From Salminus brasiliensis (taxonomy: Eukaryota; Chordata; Actinopteri; Characiformes; Bryconidae), in assembly GCF_030463535.1 (NCBI RefSeq), contig NC_132892.1, positions 32,095,436-32,159,435 of the forward strand: a stretch of DNA of 64,000 nucleotides, read 5' to 3'. A program made the translations under genes and the position numbers. The notes below the pieces were generated by a model. The model searched no databases and was not told the DNA's origin. It saw nothing but the letters and a program-made list of their open reading frames with translations. Shown here piece by piece: positions 14,001 through 25,400 of this stretch (within the stretch, counting starts at the first letter, position 1; each line of letters starts with the position of its first letter).

Positions 14001-14823
14001 TGGTATCTGGCACTGAGAGATTAGCAGCAGATCCTGTAGGTTGTGAGGTAGAACCTCCATGGATAGCATCAATGAGACTTTGAGAACTGACTGCTCACTT
14101 GCTGCCTAATATGTCCACCCCTTGGCAGGAGCCACTGTAGATGAAGCTAATCAATGTTTTCCATTCTACCTGTGAGTGGTATTAATGTTATGGCTAATTG
14201 CTGTTTCCCTTTGACTAGGAATTGAATTCTAGTGGTACGCTCTCCTGTGTATATTGGAAGGAAAAGGAATGGGTGGTAGATGGCTGTACATATACAAAGG
14301 TCAACAGCAGTCATGCTGTGTGCTCCTGTACTCACCTGTCAACGTTTGCTCTCATCATGCAGACCAACCCCCAGGAGGTAAGCAGAGGTGATTTAGCCTG
14401 GCCTGGTTGTGAGATACAAGTCTTCGCAAAACAGCCCAAGTCAACAAGAACCTGTATGGTCATTTATCACAGTGTGAAGAGACTGATGATGTATTGGAGC
14501 TGATCAACATGGTGGCCTTAACAGTGGGGCTGGTGTGCCTGGTTTTGGCTCTGTTGACCTTCTTTTTCTGTCGTCGGAACCCAAGAGTGACCAAAACGGC
14601 TCGGATCAACCTGTGTATAAGTCTGCTGTCGGCTCACCTCCTCTTCCTGCTCACACAAGAATTCCTGCAGTACATACAGCCTCACCAGGTGAGTGTCATT
14701 ACCTACCTACTACCAACACACAACCTCAAAAAAAGGGGGGGGGTCATTACCTACACCCAGCCTCACCAGGTGAGTGTCTTTACCTACACATGCTTATTTT
14801 TAGAGCTAATGTTTGATTCACTG

Positions 14824-14877
<54 letters not shown>

Positions 14878-17800
14878 GTGGTGTGTGCAGTGCTGGCAGG
14901 TGTTCTGCACTTCCTCTTCCTCTCTGCTTTTGTGTGGATGTCCATTGAGGCTGTGCTGCTCTTCATCTCTGTGAAGAACCTCTCACGCCTCAGTAAGAAG
15001 GAGGTGCTCGGCTGGAAGCCCTTGACTGCGGCTGGGTATACGATAGCTCTGGTGGTGGTGGGCGTGTCTGCCGGAGTGGCATCTGGTGGATATGGCAGTA
15101 AACAGTGAGTGTGAAGGAGCTTCAGTGGCGGTGGGGGTTTGGGTTCAGCTGTGAGCATCTACAGATCACCTTTTTGTAAATTCGGTGTGTTTTTTGTCTG
15201 TAGATGCTGGCTTAAGAAGGAGAAATACTACACCTGGAGCTTTCTGGGTCCTGTTTGTTTCATGCTGGCAGTAAGTGCAACCCACTGGGACCTGGTGGTT
15301 TTACAGTAGCTGCTAAATATGGACATAGTTTTTAGAGATTGATTATCTTAGATTAAGGATATGACCACATAAATCAGAGCATTTAGTAAAACACACCATA
15401 GTATATAACACAACACAGTCTGTAGAGACGCACTGCCAATAGAATAGGACCCTCTGGAGCAGATAAACATGAACTTATTGCCACCATGCTGCCTAATGCC
15501 AGGCGTGGGCTAGAGGAGGGTATAAAAACCCCCAGCATTGAGGAGCTGTGGAGCAGTGGAAGAACTGTGTTCTCTGGAATGATGGTGGTGGAGCTCCATC
15601 CATTACTTTTGGGATAAGTTGGTATGGCCTTACTAACTCTTGCTGTTGCTAAATGCAATCAAATCCTCACAGCAATGCTCCATAATCTAGTAGAAAGCCT
15701 TCTCTGGACAGTAGAGGCAGTTAGTTGCTCCAACAAAAGTAGGATAAACTAATTTTAATACCTTTTGCATAAGCAGATGTCCCAATAATTTTGTCCAGAG
15801 TTGTCCAGCTTCAGAAATAAACTTGAATTGATAGTCTTTTGGTTTTCAGTCCAACGTCATCCTCTTCAGTTTGATTGCTAACAGCCTCAGATCCTCTCTG
15901 ACACGTCTGAACAGTCAAGTTTCCCAGATAAAGCAAACCAGGTAGGACACACACACACACACACACACACACACTTTGACTATACATAAACATCAGACTT
16001 TACTGAACTGTTGACCTAACTGAGAACAGAACTGGAAAATGTGGGTTAAGAGAATGTTCGATTGAGGTTCCTCTACAGCCCAGGTCATTATATCTGGACC
16101 TTCAAGCCAGTTCTAGTATAGGATTTTATCATTGACTGGCCATCATCAATGTTTGGCCATGTAGGGTCACGCCTACTAAGGATCACAAAGTTCAGGTCCA
16201 GAATTGAAGACCTCTTCTTTACCAACCATCTATATAAACTCAAATCTCTCAACTGGACTATTGTTGGGGTAAGGGTTAAGATACCCAGACAATATTCTCG
16301 TGTTGGGCTCACATGGGTGGAACGTGGGCTAGGTGGGATCCAGGTGGGATCCAGGTGGGCATGGTGTCTGAGTGGGTTGGTATATGTGTTTTTACTGGGA
16401 CCCAGCTGAGCTTTCCGAAATGGCCCCATCGTTACAGCCCACTTTTTCTCTCACATGGGGCCCATGTTTAACTCCTACTGGTCCTATCACTGACCCAGGT
16501 GGGCATCCATATGTGGAGCCAACATGGAACCTGAGGATAAATCTTTCTGGTTCCCAGTTGGGTTCCCCATGCAGGCCCCACATAGACGTCTTAGCTGTGG
16601 TATCTGCACTTGATTATTTTGTAAAGCTTTGAAAACTCTCACACTTTCTTTCTTTTCAGAATCGTCGTCTTTAAAACCGTGGTCCAGTTCTTCATCCTCG
16701 GTTGCCCCTGGATTCTGGGTTTTTTCACCGACTGCAGTAAAGTCCTGTTAATACTCTTCGTATTCCTCAACTCCCAGCAGGGCACCTTCATCTTCCTCAT
16801 CCACTGTGTCCTTAATAAGGAGGTCAGTCACTACTGTACTGCTACACTGACAATGGCTTCTGTTCAGCCCAAATTACTGTTTGGTAGTTTATTGGGTTGA
16901 AAACATCAGTTCAGCATAACTGAAAATTTGGTGAAACTGTTTTTTGGAAGGTTGTTGTCATGGTTCTTCAGATGGTTGCTATGGTGTTGCTAGGTTGTTG
17001 CTGTGGAGTTGTTTGGTGGCACTATGGTGAGGCTGATCAATTGATCAAAAATTAATTGAAACCGACATTCAGAACCTCTAACGGACTTGTGGACCGTCCC
17101 CTTAAAAACATACTACCACCCCTGTGGTCACATGACTCTGTCCTGTCTGGTCTGTGGCATGGTAGCAACATGGAGGGGAAATCAATAACTGAGCAGCTCA
17201 AGCAGCTTATATAATTGATCATTAATTGTAAATGTTGAAAAAAAAACCAGCACTATGCCATGGTGTTGTTAGGTGGTTAACATGGTATTACAGTTGGCTG
17301 CCATGGTGTCAGGTGGTTGATATGGTATTACAGTTGGCCTGCATGGTGTTAGGTGGTTGACATGGAATTACAATTGGCTGCCATGGTGTTTGATATGGTA
17401 TTAAAGGTGGCTTCTATTGTGTTAGGTGGTTGATATGGTATTACAGTTGGCTGCAATGGTGTAAGGTGGTTGACATGGTATTACAGTTGGCTGCTATGGT
17501 GTTGTTAGGTGGTTGATATGGTATTACAGTTGGCTGCTATGGTGTTGTTAGGTGGTTGTTAATGTTGTGACCAAAGCATTGCTTGATGGTTACTATGGTG
17601 TTGCTACATTGTGGTTAGTAGGTTGGTGTTGCTAGGTGGATGCTACAGTGGATACCTAATGCCTAAGTGGTTGTAATGAGGTTGCTATAGTGTTCTTAGG
17701 TGGATGTTATGGTTTTGCTAGGTGTTGTTGTAACATCGCAGTGAAGTTGCTATGTGGTTGCCATAGCATCCCCATCCCAGGTGGTGATTTGCTAATATGG

Positions 17801-18089
17801 TTGCTATGGTGTAGCTCAGTAGTTGCTATAGAAACTAAATATAGAAGTATCTGGGTGCATCCTATTCAAGTAAAGTGTCTCAGAAGGGGCAGGGGTTATT
17901 CAGTGGACACACCTATGACTGCTCGTTTGATCTGACCTTAGCCTGGACTGCACACTCTGTCTGACACTCCTCTATGTCTGTTTCTAGGTGAGGCAGGAGT
18001 ACCGGAAGCTGCTGTGTGATTACCAGCCTGGTCTCAGCGCCACCACCATGACTGAGGTCCAGAACCCAAGAGAAGGAAACGCCAGTTAA
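5798..18089 (+). CDS. Gene 1: adhesion GPCR, FN2-D8C-EGF-GAIN-7TM (ADGRE/CD97-like), 785 aa
   Basis: Exons: 5798-5816, 9231-9284, 9896-10063, 10163-10528, 10616-10759, 11209-11240, 11363-11440, 11683-11860, 12244-12363, 12939-13111, 14219-14377, 14473-14688, 14878-15104, 15204-15270, 15850-15941, 16660-16822, 17988-18089. All have GT-AG borders and join in frame (2358 nt). Signal peptide about 1-24 (MSSFLSW+LSVVLITTV); FN2 about 25-80 (CTFPFIYKGNSY, WCSTTANYD); D8C-like 81-202 (DPWRNTGF, GWYRFIGIGGD); EGF-like 203-250, six Cys; GAIN 261-497 with intact GPS, His-Leu/Ser-Thr at 483-486; 7TM about 498-750 (LHFLFLSAFVWM, GTFIFLIHCVLNKEV). A plasma-membrane receptor predicted to self-cleave and use a tethered agonist starting at Ser485; ligand unknown. 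The 7TM resembles the ADGRE group, though FN2+D8C is not the mammalian ADGRE ectodomain. The EGF donor could instead be at 10750, also phase 1. Confidence 0.88.
7195..7590. repeat. Minisatellite, about 45-bp degenerate unit
   Basis: Repeated 'GATCTGATTGGTTGGAGTGA' plus 'TGTTCCAGACTCT...TTTTGGGCA' units inside gene 1 intron 1. They produce a fortuitous Asn/Gln/Ser-rich minus-strand ORF that is not a gene. Confidence 0.85.
7985..8130. repeat. (CT)n tract and duplicated intronic segment
   Basis: (CT)n at about 8011-8048. The following 'GATTACAGTGGAAAGGAAGG' block also occurs at 1690 and marks the far end of the upstream duplication. Confidence 0.7.
8285..8830. repeat. Second array of the same minisatellite
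   Basis: Same 'GATCTGATTGGTTG...TGATGTTCCAGACT' unit as 7195-7590, separated by about 700 bases of other sequence. The AT-rich stretch 8940-9030 follows, with nothing coding. Confidence 0.85.
12640..12870. mobile_element. DNA-transposon fragment with a 'TTATGGCTGATCGGTGTA' end
   Basis: In gene 1 intron 9. It ends in 'TAATGTTATGGCTGATCGG', matching a widespread teleost terminal sequence, and its interior is the reverse complement of that at 13895-14205. No coding capacity. Confidence 0.55.
13225..14205. mobile_element. Intronic DNA-transposon fragments
   Basis: The part from about 13895 carries 'GGGCTCCACAAGACCTCTGA' and 'TTAGCAGCAGATCC', also found at 37690-37870 and reversed at 12640-12870, and it ends near 'TTAATGTTATGGCTAAT'. 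13300-13850 looks like a separate dispersed element. No reading frame resembles a transposase. All lie in the intron before the GPS exon of gene 1. Confidence 0.5.
14677..14787 (+). repeat. 81-bp-offset duplication of a splice donor
   Basis: 'CAGCCTCACCAG|GTGAGT' occurs at 14677-14694 (the end of a gene 1 exon) and again at 14758-14775. The offset of 81 nt is 27 codons and the intervening sequence is open, so using the second donor would add 27 residues in frame to the first extracellular loop. Confidence 0.85.
14822..14875 (+). repeat. (CT)n microsatellite acting as polypyrimidine tract
   Basis: About 54 bases of CT repeat run directly into the acceptor TCTCAAG at 14871-14877, so the microsatellite is the polypyrimidine tract of the TM3 exon of gene 1. 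Confidence 0.9.
15420..15805. mobile_element. Non-autonomous inverted-repeat DNA element
   Basis: Carries the family marks 'AATAGAATAGGACCCTCTGG', 'GGCGTGGGCTAGAGG', 'GAACTGTGTTCTCTGGAATG' and ends near 'CCCAATAATTTTGTCC'. It sits in the intron before the TM5 exon of gene 1. Confidence 0.65.
15946..15974. repeat. (CA)n microsatellite
   Basis: CA repeat just downstream of the donor at 15942. Confidence 0.9.
16290..16590. repeat. Dispersed element with inverted halves
   Basis: 'CTCACATGGGTGGAACGTGG' and 'CAGGTGGGCATGG' words, related to 31650-31815 and 44350-44920. It lies in the gene 1-specific intron between 15941 and 16660. Confidence 0.5.
16960..17835. repeat. Minisatellite in the last intron of gene 1
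   Basis: Degenerate tandem units of about 43-45 bp, typified by 'TGGTATTACAGTTGGCTGC' and 'ATGGTGTTGTTAGGTGGTTG', with looser GTTGCTATGGTGTTGCTAGG units on either side. Confidence 0.85.
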
Positions 18090-19030
18090 GCTAATGGTCA
18101 TCGTTAAAGTCATGAGAATATTCCAGTGTCCAGGATAAACGGTGTCGCCCTTCACTTTCGTCCTCAGGAAACTTTTATCTCCAGTTTTTCAGCAGGTTTT
18201 TTAAACGATCGTCTCGGCTGTGGTTGGAGTTTTAGTTTAAAACACCTTAGATATTCTTTAGTCTTTTAAGGGGGAATCCCTCAGTTCAGTTTGGCTTTCT
18301 GAGTGGTGAAGGAAACCAGATGTAAACTTCCATGAAGCTCCGTCACAGAATGTTATTACAGTAGTAATAGTGGTTATGAATACACTGCCTTATGCCTGGG
18401 ACACTGTTTTACAATATACTTGCCCTTTAGAATTCAGAGTACATAACGCATAGTGCATTTTAGGATGTTCTTGTTTATTTGATTACATCGTCCTGGTTCA
18501 ATAATATCTCCTGCTCCTCATAAAATACTGTAAATAACAATAGTACACTTCAGTATGAAATTGTAGAAAAAAGGTACAATTTTTTTAACCTGAATTTTTT
18601 TTTATTTTTTAAAAAGGACAAGTTACTAAGCAGCAAATTGTCTAGTAAATTTTACATAAGAATTGATGGACTCTATAATTAAGTGCTTACTTAAAATTAT
18701 CCTTTTCCCTTAATTGTATTCATTGATAAAAACTTTGAAATCACTTTTTAACGTAAGTTTTTCTTTTTTTACAGTAAACTAGTTATGTTTATTTGTATTT
18801 TAGTGACCACTGTGTTTTTATAATGTCGAATTAATCTTTATTGTAGTCTTTATATTTGTAAAGTCCTTCCTTTTATATATTTACACTGGATAGATTATAC
18901 TGTGTTGCAAAAAAAGTAAATACGGCATTTTTTTTTTTTACCCATTTACCCCTTTTATACCAATACCCTGAAAATGGTGTTATTAATCTCTGACTGTTGT
19001 ACCATTATAATAAATGTGTTTTAAGAATAA
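18090..19030 (+). other. Gene 1 3' UTR with polyadenylation signal
   Basis: A non-coding, increasingly A/T-rich stretch after the stop. The best poly(A) signal is AATAAA at 19009-19014. No other gene is seen here. Confidence 0.6.
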
Positions 19031-19130
19031 TACTTGTATTGATGTTTGTGTTTTATTGTAAGTTAATTCATTCTAGATGTTATGTTATGAAATTCCTAGT
19101 TTCTGTAATACATTCCACTGCACATTTGTT
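18725..19130. repeat. 3' UTR segment duplicated downstream (copy 1)
   Basis: Matches 20370-20765, including 'TTTGTATTTTAGTGACCAC', 'GTAAAGTCCTTCCTTTTATA' and the AATAAA region. The downstream copy has its own AATAAA at 20664-20669. Confidence 0.85.
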
Positions 19131-19904
19131 ACCACAAATTAAAAAGCAAAAAGCAAAAGCATATTAAAAGTTCTCAATATGAAGTAACACTTTTTTGTTG
19201 AAATGGATTATAAAACATGAATAAATACTGCTGTCTTGTTGGTGCACCTTTTGCTGAGTAATACCTGAACTCTTGATAATGACCAATTTAATCGTTTAAT
19301 AAACAACCCAGGGCCTAATCTTTACAGCTGAGTTTCTTTTGCTTAAATAGGTAAAGAAATTTAAATGGTTTGGTGCAGTTTGTGCCCTGTCCACAAATCA
19401 CAGTAGACTCTTAAATACAAGTGCCAAATGGACACAAAAAGGTGTTCTTAAAGTGATAACATAGAACAAATTAATAAAAGTAATAAAGGCAAGAATGTAA
19501 GATGCATTACTGTATATAATGTGTGTTGATGGCACAAAGGGCACTCTGCTAGAACAGCTTGATCCATTACTTCCATCCATTGAAATATGCCTGGATCAGT
19601 TTGGGACATTCCCAATTAAACCCTGAAGTGGTAAATTAAGTTTGTGTTTTTATAGAATCATTTCTTTCACTAAATAACCCTGAAAGAACTGGAGCTATGA
19701 AGCTAACAAAGCTAACAAACACTAGAACTGTGTCCGAAACTGCCCTATTAGCAAATCTAGACCACTAAATAGAGCACTGTTATAGTACATTATGTATACT
19801 TGGCTGACTAAATTGGAACACCAATGGGAATTTACTATTGAAAAGCCTTTTAGTCTAAAATTAAAGCAGCATTATGCAACAATTTTAGGCATTTTAGAAA
19901 TTCT

Positions 19905-20110
19905 GTCTCAGCATTGAGCTGTGGAGCAGTGGAAGAACTGTGTTCTCTGGAAAGATGGATGTTGCTTCATTTAATACTTTTGGGATGAGTTGTGGAGTTG
20001 TGGATGATACGGTGGGGTGGTGATTATCCAACTCACAGCAATGCTCCTTCAGAATGTACTAGAAAATCTCTGGACAGTAGAGACAGTTACTCCAACAAAA
20101 GCAGGATCAA
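19905..20110. mobile_element. Fragment of the inverted-repeat DNA element family
   Basis: 'GAGCTGTGGAGCAGTGGAAG' and 'GAACTGTGTTCTCTGGAA' core, as at 15420 and 55535. Adjoining 19150-19900 shows nothing recognisable. Confidence 0.55.
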
Positions 20111-20224
20111 CTCTTTTTTCAACTCTTGATTTCCGAAGAAACAATGACAACCTTCACCCAGTACCCTACTATTAGTCAAATTGTGTCTTTTTGCCCATGA
20201 ATGTGGTTTTGCACTCTTCTACAA

Positions 20225-20890
20225 CTGACTGGTGTGCTCGCTTATTTAGGCCTGCAGCAACCCAGACCAGGGAATACCAGGAAACACGGTGGTGACAACT
20301 TTGTGATAATCTATTGTTTTGCTGCCCACACTGTCACTACTGTTCCCTTAATTTTATTTATTAATGAGCTTGAATTTCTAAATGAAACTTAGAAATCACT
20401 TTTTTTTTTACAATAAATTAGTTCATATTTGTTTGTATTTTAGTGACCACCGGGTTTTATAATGTTGATTTATTCTCTTTTTGTAGTCTTTATATTTGTA
20501 AAGTTCTTCCTTTTATATATTTACACTGGATAAATTATACTGTGTTGCAAAAAAGTAAATATTTTTTATTTTTATTTTTTACCCATTTACTCATTTTTCT
20601 CAGTTGACAACCTTTTCAATATCTGAAAATGGTGTTATTAATCTCTGACTGCTGTACCATTATAATAAATGTGTTTTAAGAATAATACTTGTATTGACGG
20701 TTGTGTTTCATTGTAAATTAATTCATTCTAGATGTTATGTTATGAGGTTCACAGTTTCTGCAATACATTCCACAATTCACTTATTTATGCATGCAGCAAC
20801 CCAGACCAGGGAATACCAGGAAACATGGTGGTGACAACATTGTGATAACCTATTGTCCTGTGATAACCTAGTGTCGCTACTGTTACGGGA
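20225..20890. repeat. Duplicated 3' segment (copy 2) and a second short duplication
   Basis: 20370-20765 repeats 18725-19130. 'CAGCAACCCAGACCAGGGAA' with following sequence occurs at 20255 and again at 20793, which shows a further tandem duplication of about 540 bp. Confidence 0.8.
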
Positions 20891-21560
20891 CAGTCAGGGA
20901 GCGGACCCAAGTGTAGAGAGGAAAGCCTGTGAAGGCAGGCCTTAATGTGTAACTATGGGTGCTTGTATGTACTTGTAACCCTGGCAAGGGAGGTCCAACA
21001 CAACCCAGCAAGCACAGGTAATTGGTGGAATTATACCCCTTAAAACAACAAAATTAAAAAGGCAGAAAACCCAAACAAAGCTAGTGTAGCTCAGACTTAG
21101 GATAGTCAGCAACTGAACAACTAAACAACTCTGGGGAGGGAACTAACTGAAGTGGCTCTTAAAACAAAGGAACTGAGGTTCAATGTTTCACTTAAACTCT
21201 TTAGCTGTGCTCTAAAGCTTCTTTCTTTTACAACCATGTTATCTTGTTTTGGAACTTTTCTCAATTTCTTCTTTCATTCCTGTTTTCAAACTACTTCCTT
21301 TTCAGCTTGCTTTCTTTTGTCTTTTCAAACAGCTCTATTTTCTTTCACTTCTTTGTACCATACCAGTCAACCCTCTACAAAGGTGTGACAGAAGTGCCGT
21401 ATGTCACATCCTTAAACTCTGTGACCACCAGGTGTGTCTGGTTTGCAATTATTACCCCCAGGATCTCTGGAGACTGGAGTTCCCTTGGCTAACTGTTCCT
21501 CGCTGCTGTCGCCCTCTGCTGGTAGGTGGAAAGTCCTCCTTATGAGCAAAAAGGCAATAT
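20880..21560. mobile_element. Probable mobile element of unknown class
   Basis: Starts with 'TGTTACGGGACAGTCAGGGA' next to 'GCGGACCCAAGTG', a motif I associate with dispersed teleost elements. The short frames at 21152-21545 have no recognisable domain. An (ATTT)n tract follows at about 21945-21977. 21560-22420 otherwise shows nothing. Confidence 0.35.
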
Positions 21561-21942
21561 TAGCTAATAATGAGGTTGTGAAACAGTGCAAACAGCACAA
21601 CCTTTGGACAACATCTTAGCAACATTGCAAGACAGTAGACAACATTGTGGCAGGCCAAGTTCAATGGTCATAATGTTTTGACATGACTGATATAACTGTG
21701 TATTTATGTTTGCTCTTTCTGCTATTTCTATTTGCATACATGGCTCCTATAGTGAAGGAGCAGTTGATATGCACCCATTGCTGACATGTGTTTACATACA
21801 GTTTGCATAAAATCCATGGAAAAGGACTCTGCAGGACTGAAATGTCTAGCATTATCTAGAGCAGTGGTCATGGCTGTATTTCATAGACGTGACTAAAGGA
21901 ACCTTCAACACAACGCTAAAGGTAAGATGATTTATGCTCCAT

Positions 21943-21978
<36 letters not shown>

Positions 21979-22427
21979 GAAATTTTATCTCTAATTTTAT
22001 CTCTTCCCTCCAATCAGAGACAAATCTAATCTAAACACAAACTAATCTAAACATCTCGATGCAAACGATGCAAATTTCACCAGTGAGCAGCATCAAGCTG
22101 AGGCTCGTGATGTGTTGGGGTTTTGTAGCTTGCATGGTTGGCCAAGACCTCCTCTTAGTCTTTGAGTCATCTTCTCCTGTTTCTGAAATTCAGCTCCTGA
22201 AAAACAACCCTTGGGTTTTCCCCCTTTGACCAAAATAATGGCTCAAGCTTAACCATCTTTTAGTCAGGCTGACCTCACCTCACTCTTAGCTAAACAAGAT
22301 TCATAACAGGTGTAAGATCTCCTCATTTCTAACAAACTCTCTTCTACATCTCAGAAATCCATCAGCAGTCTATCAGAGCAGAAGAAAAGATCAGAAAAAG
22401 CATTTTCTTTGGACAAACTTAAGAGGG

Positions 22428-25400
22428 ATGGGCTCCTTTTTGCCAAGTGAGTGTCTAAATTCTCATCATTCAACTACTGAGTAACATATGGAACTGTAGT
22501 GAAACTGCATCCATCAAATGGCCCAATCTTGTCTTTGGTGGCCAATGAGGTTACAAAACTGGTCATCCAGGCTGAAACACACACTATAATGATACACTAG
22601 CTGATTAACCAGTTTTGACCAGCAAAGTGTATATTTTTATTGGAATTTGATGGACCAACTTGACCAAGCTGACCGTCAAGGTGGTCATACTGGTGAGGGT
22701 AAAGCTGGTTGGCCAGCTACATAACTACTAACCAGTAAGTGAACAGACAGCCAAAGAGCTCTCTGGGGTCTTTAGAAAGAAGACTGTAGATGCAGATGGG
22801 TCTGGGAAAAGGGGTTTAAAAAGGAGTAGCCAATCAGAACAATCAGAAATCAGTCCACACATCCACAGTCGATGAATAAGTACAGGTTTTTGTTACCTTA
22901 CGTAAGTAGAAATGTTGGTTCTCTAAACTTTACTGGAGTAATTATTTATTTTACAGCGACTAATTATTTATTTTACAGCAACTTTTTACTTCTACTTCTT
23001 ACATTTTTACCCAATTATCTGAACTTTCTCCTCCTTACATTTTAAAAACATGTTAATGCTCAGTAGAGCACAGAGACACTCCTTTAATAGAGCTGATATT
23101 ACTGAAATGCTTCATTTTCAATGGGCAGATCTGCAGCTGAAACAGGAGCCTAGTGCAGCCCAACATTTTTAACATCAACATTTTAATAAAACATTCTCCT
23201 CATTATGGCTTTTAGAGAAATGGGTTTTGGGGGAGGGGGGAGGGGTTAGTGCACTATAGACCCTTGTGGCACGGCCTAAGCTTTCAGGCCTTTGTTTTCT
23301 TTCCATTACTTTTACTTTTCTACTTGAAGTAGTTTTTTTTTCTTTTAAACCCTAGTATCTCCACTTCTACCTGAGGAATGAATGTCAATACTTCTCACAC
23401 CTATGGCGTCTACCATCAGAATCAGACCAAAGAAGTTTTAAAAGGGAAGTGTAAAAAAAAACGCACATTAGGGCAAGACTAATGCTTACCTGCAAAGACC
23501 AGGGTTCTGGAACAGTGAGCTTTGGACAGCTACATCTACATCATGCTGTACTTTAGCACTGAACAACAGAGTTTGATAGACATCATCCAATACTGGCAGT
23601 AGTTAACTCAGCTACAATCCAGAGCCATAAACATTTTCATAACTTAGAATTTTCTATTAAATAGTGTAGTTAACAGAGTTGATGTTTGGGTTAATAGAAC
23701 AGTGTCACAGCACACAGACCTTTCAGGTGATTAATGTAATTGATCACAATTTGCTGTTTGTTTTGCCCTGAAATGTTTGCACACTGTTTGCATACTGCAT
23801 ACTGTTGCATACTCTGTAGTCATTAGGCAAAATAGGTTTCTTCCTCAATACACTGTTTGTATTTTACACAGCAGGTACCATGATACAGTTTAGCTAATCA
23901 TTGACACATTTAAAAAAATACATAATTACAAATTATTTTTTAATCCCAAATTAGCTCCAACAAGTTTCAACAGCTTATGTAAATGCACACTTATAGGTTT
24001 GTCTCATGTAATTACACCAGTGTATCTTAATAACTGTAACAGCTATGGACTATTAATGTGTAACTAGGAAATGGAAGCCTCATCATACCATCCAGGCCCT
24101 GACTAGTCAAGGCCATCCCTCAAAACTCAGAACTAGAGTCAGGACTAGAAGTAAGGGAAGCTAGAGAGATGCCAACAAGCACATTGAAGGAGCTACAGAG
24201 TTCAGTAGCCAAGACTAAAGTTATAGTACATTATTCAACAGCAAACAACTAGCCCTTTTGGATAGTTACTGCAGGAAAGTCATATGTAAGCATGCCTGGA
24301 GTTTTTGATTTTCTGGAACAGTCTGCCGAGGCATCATTTGTAATCCAGACATCTGCTGAGGGGTTAAACACTTTTGTAAGACACTGTACATATTACTGTA
24401 ATGACTTTACCAAGTGTTTTGACTGGCAATTACATAGATAAAGAGTGGTCTCTGACTTTTGCACATTTAAAAAAAAAATCTAATTATATATTATTTTTAA
24501 TCCCAAATTAGCTCCAACAAGTTTCCAATTAAACATCAGGTGGTATGTACATGTTGCATGGCATGATACATCTGGAAACAAAAATAGTCCAAAACTTACA
24601 AAGCAGCAAATGAAAGGCTGCCGGGGGCACTGCAGACTACAACAACCTTCTACAGATAAATATACGAAAAATGTTCTCTGACCTTCACTGAGATTCAATC
24701 AAATTGATCAAAACAAAGGGCTAAAAAGAAAACACATTAATTATGGAGTAAAAGTACAGTACTGATAATATGCAGTCAGTTCAATTCAAATGTGTTTATC
24801 CAAGTACAGCTGTAGCCACTTTAAACCAGTGCAAACCAGTTGTATGGTGTTTTCTTCCTCATAATGCTCATTTAGTTGTTCTGTTATGAATGATGTCAGA
24901 TGGATGTGGAGATGTGAGAACCTATTGATTCTTATTCTCTCCTCTAGGGGTCAGTGTGCTCCTGCTAACAACAACCATAAGCCATGTCACTGCAGTTTAC
25001 TGTAAGTAAAAAAAAAGCCTGAAGCCATGCACAAACAAGTAATAGCAGATGACAGATAAATGACATGATGTTTGTAATATTTGCCAGTTATAAAAGACTC
25101 TACATGACACATGCAGTATTTTACATCTCTTACAAAATGACATTTTCAGCATTTCATAGAGTAATATTTGAAGATCAATAAATTTCAAGCTTTTTAAAAA
25201 ACCTTTGAGAACACTAACTTTTAAGAAGTTTTGTGAGGGAATTGCTAATTAATATTTTCCTGGACAAAATTGTAAATGATTTTAAAAGGTGAGCTTGGGA
25301 GTTTAATTGGTATCTGCATCAGTTGTGGTTTATGTATCAGAAGTGCCAGAACTTGTGGTGCATTTCTTGTTTTTGAATGGAGACGTTAGTCTTTGTGCTG

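Noticed and set aside
13615-14013. Overlapping frames of 68 and 111 codons in an intron
   Set aside because: They match a dispersed transposon fragment also found at 37690 and 12640; no domain and no splice support.
14784-15158. Minus-strand frame with an Arg-Glu repeat
   Set aside because: It is the shadow of the (CT)n tract and of the gene 1 TM3-TM4 exon.
21152-21545. Phe-rich frames suggesting a small membrane protein
   Set aside because: Three overlapping frames in a T-rich stretch within a probable mobile element; no frame preference and no homologous exon.
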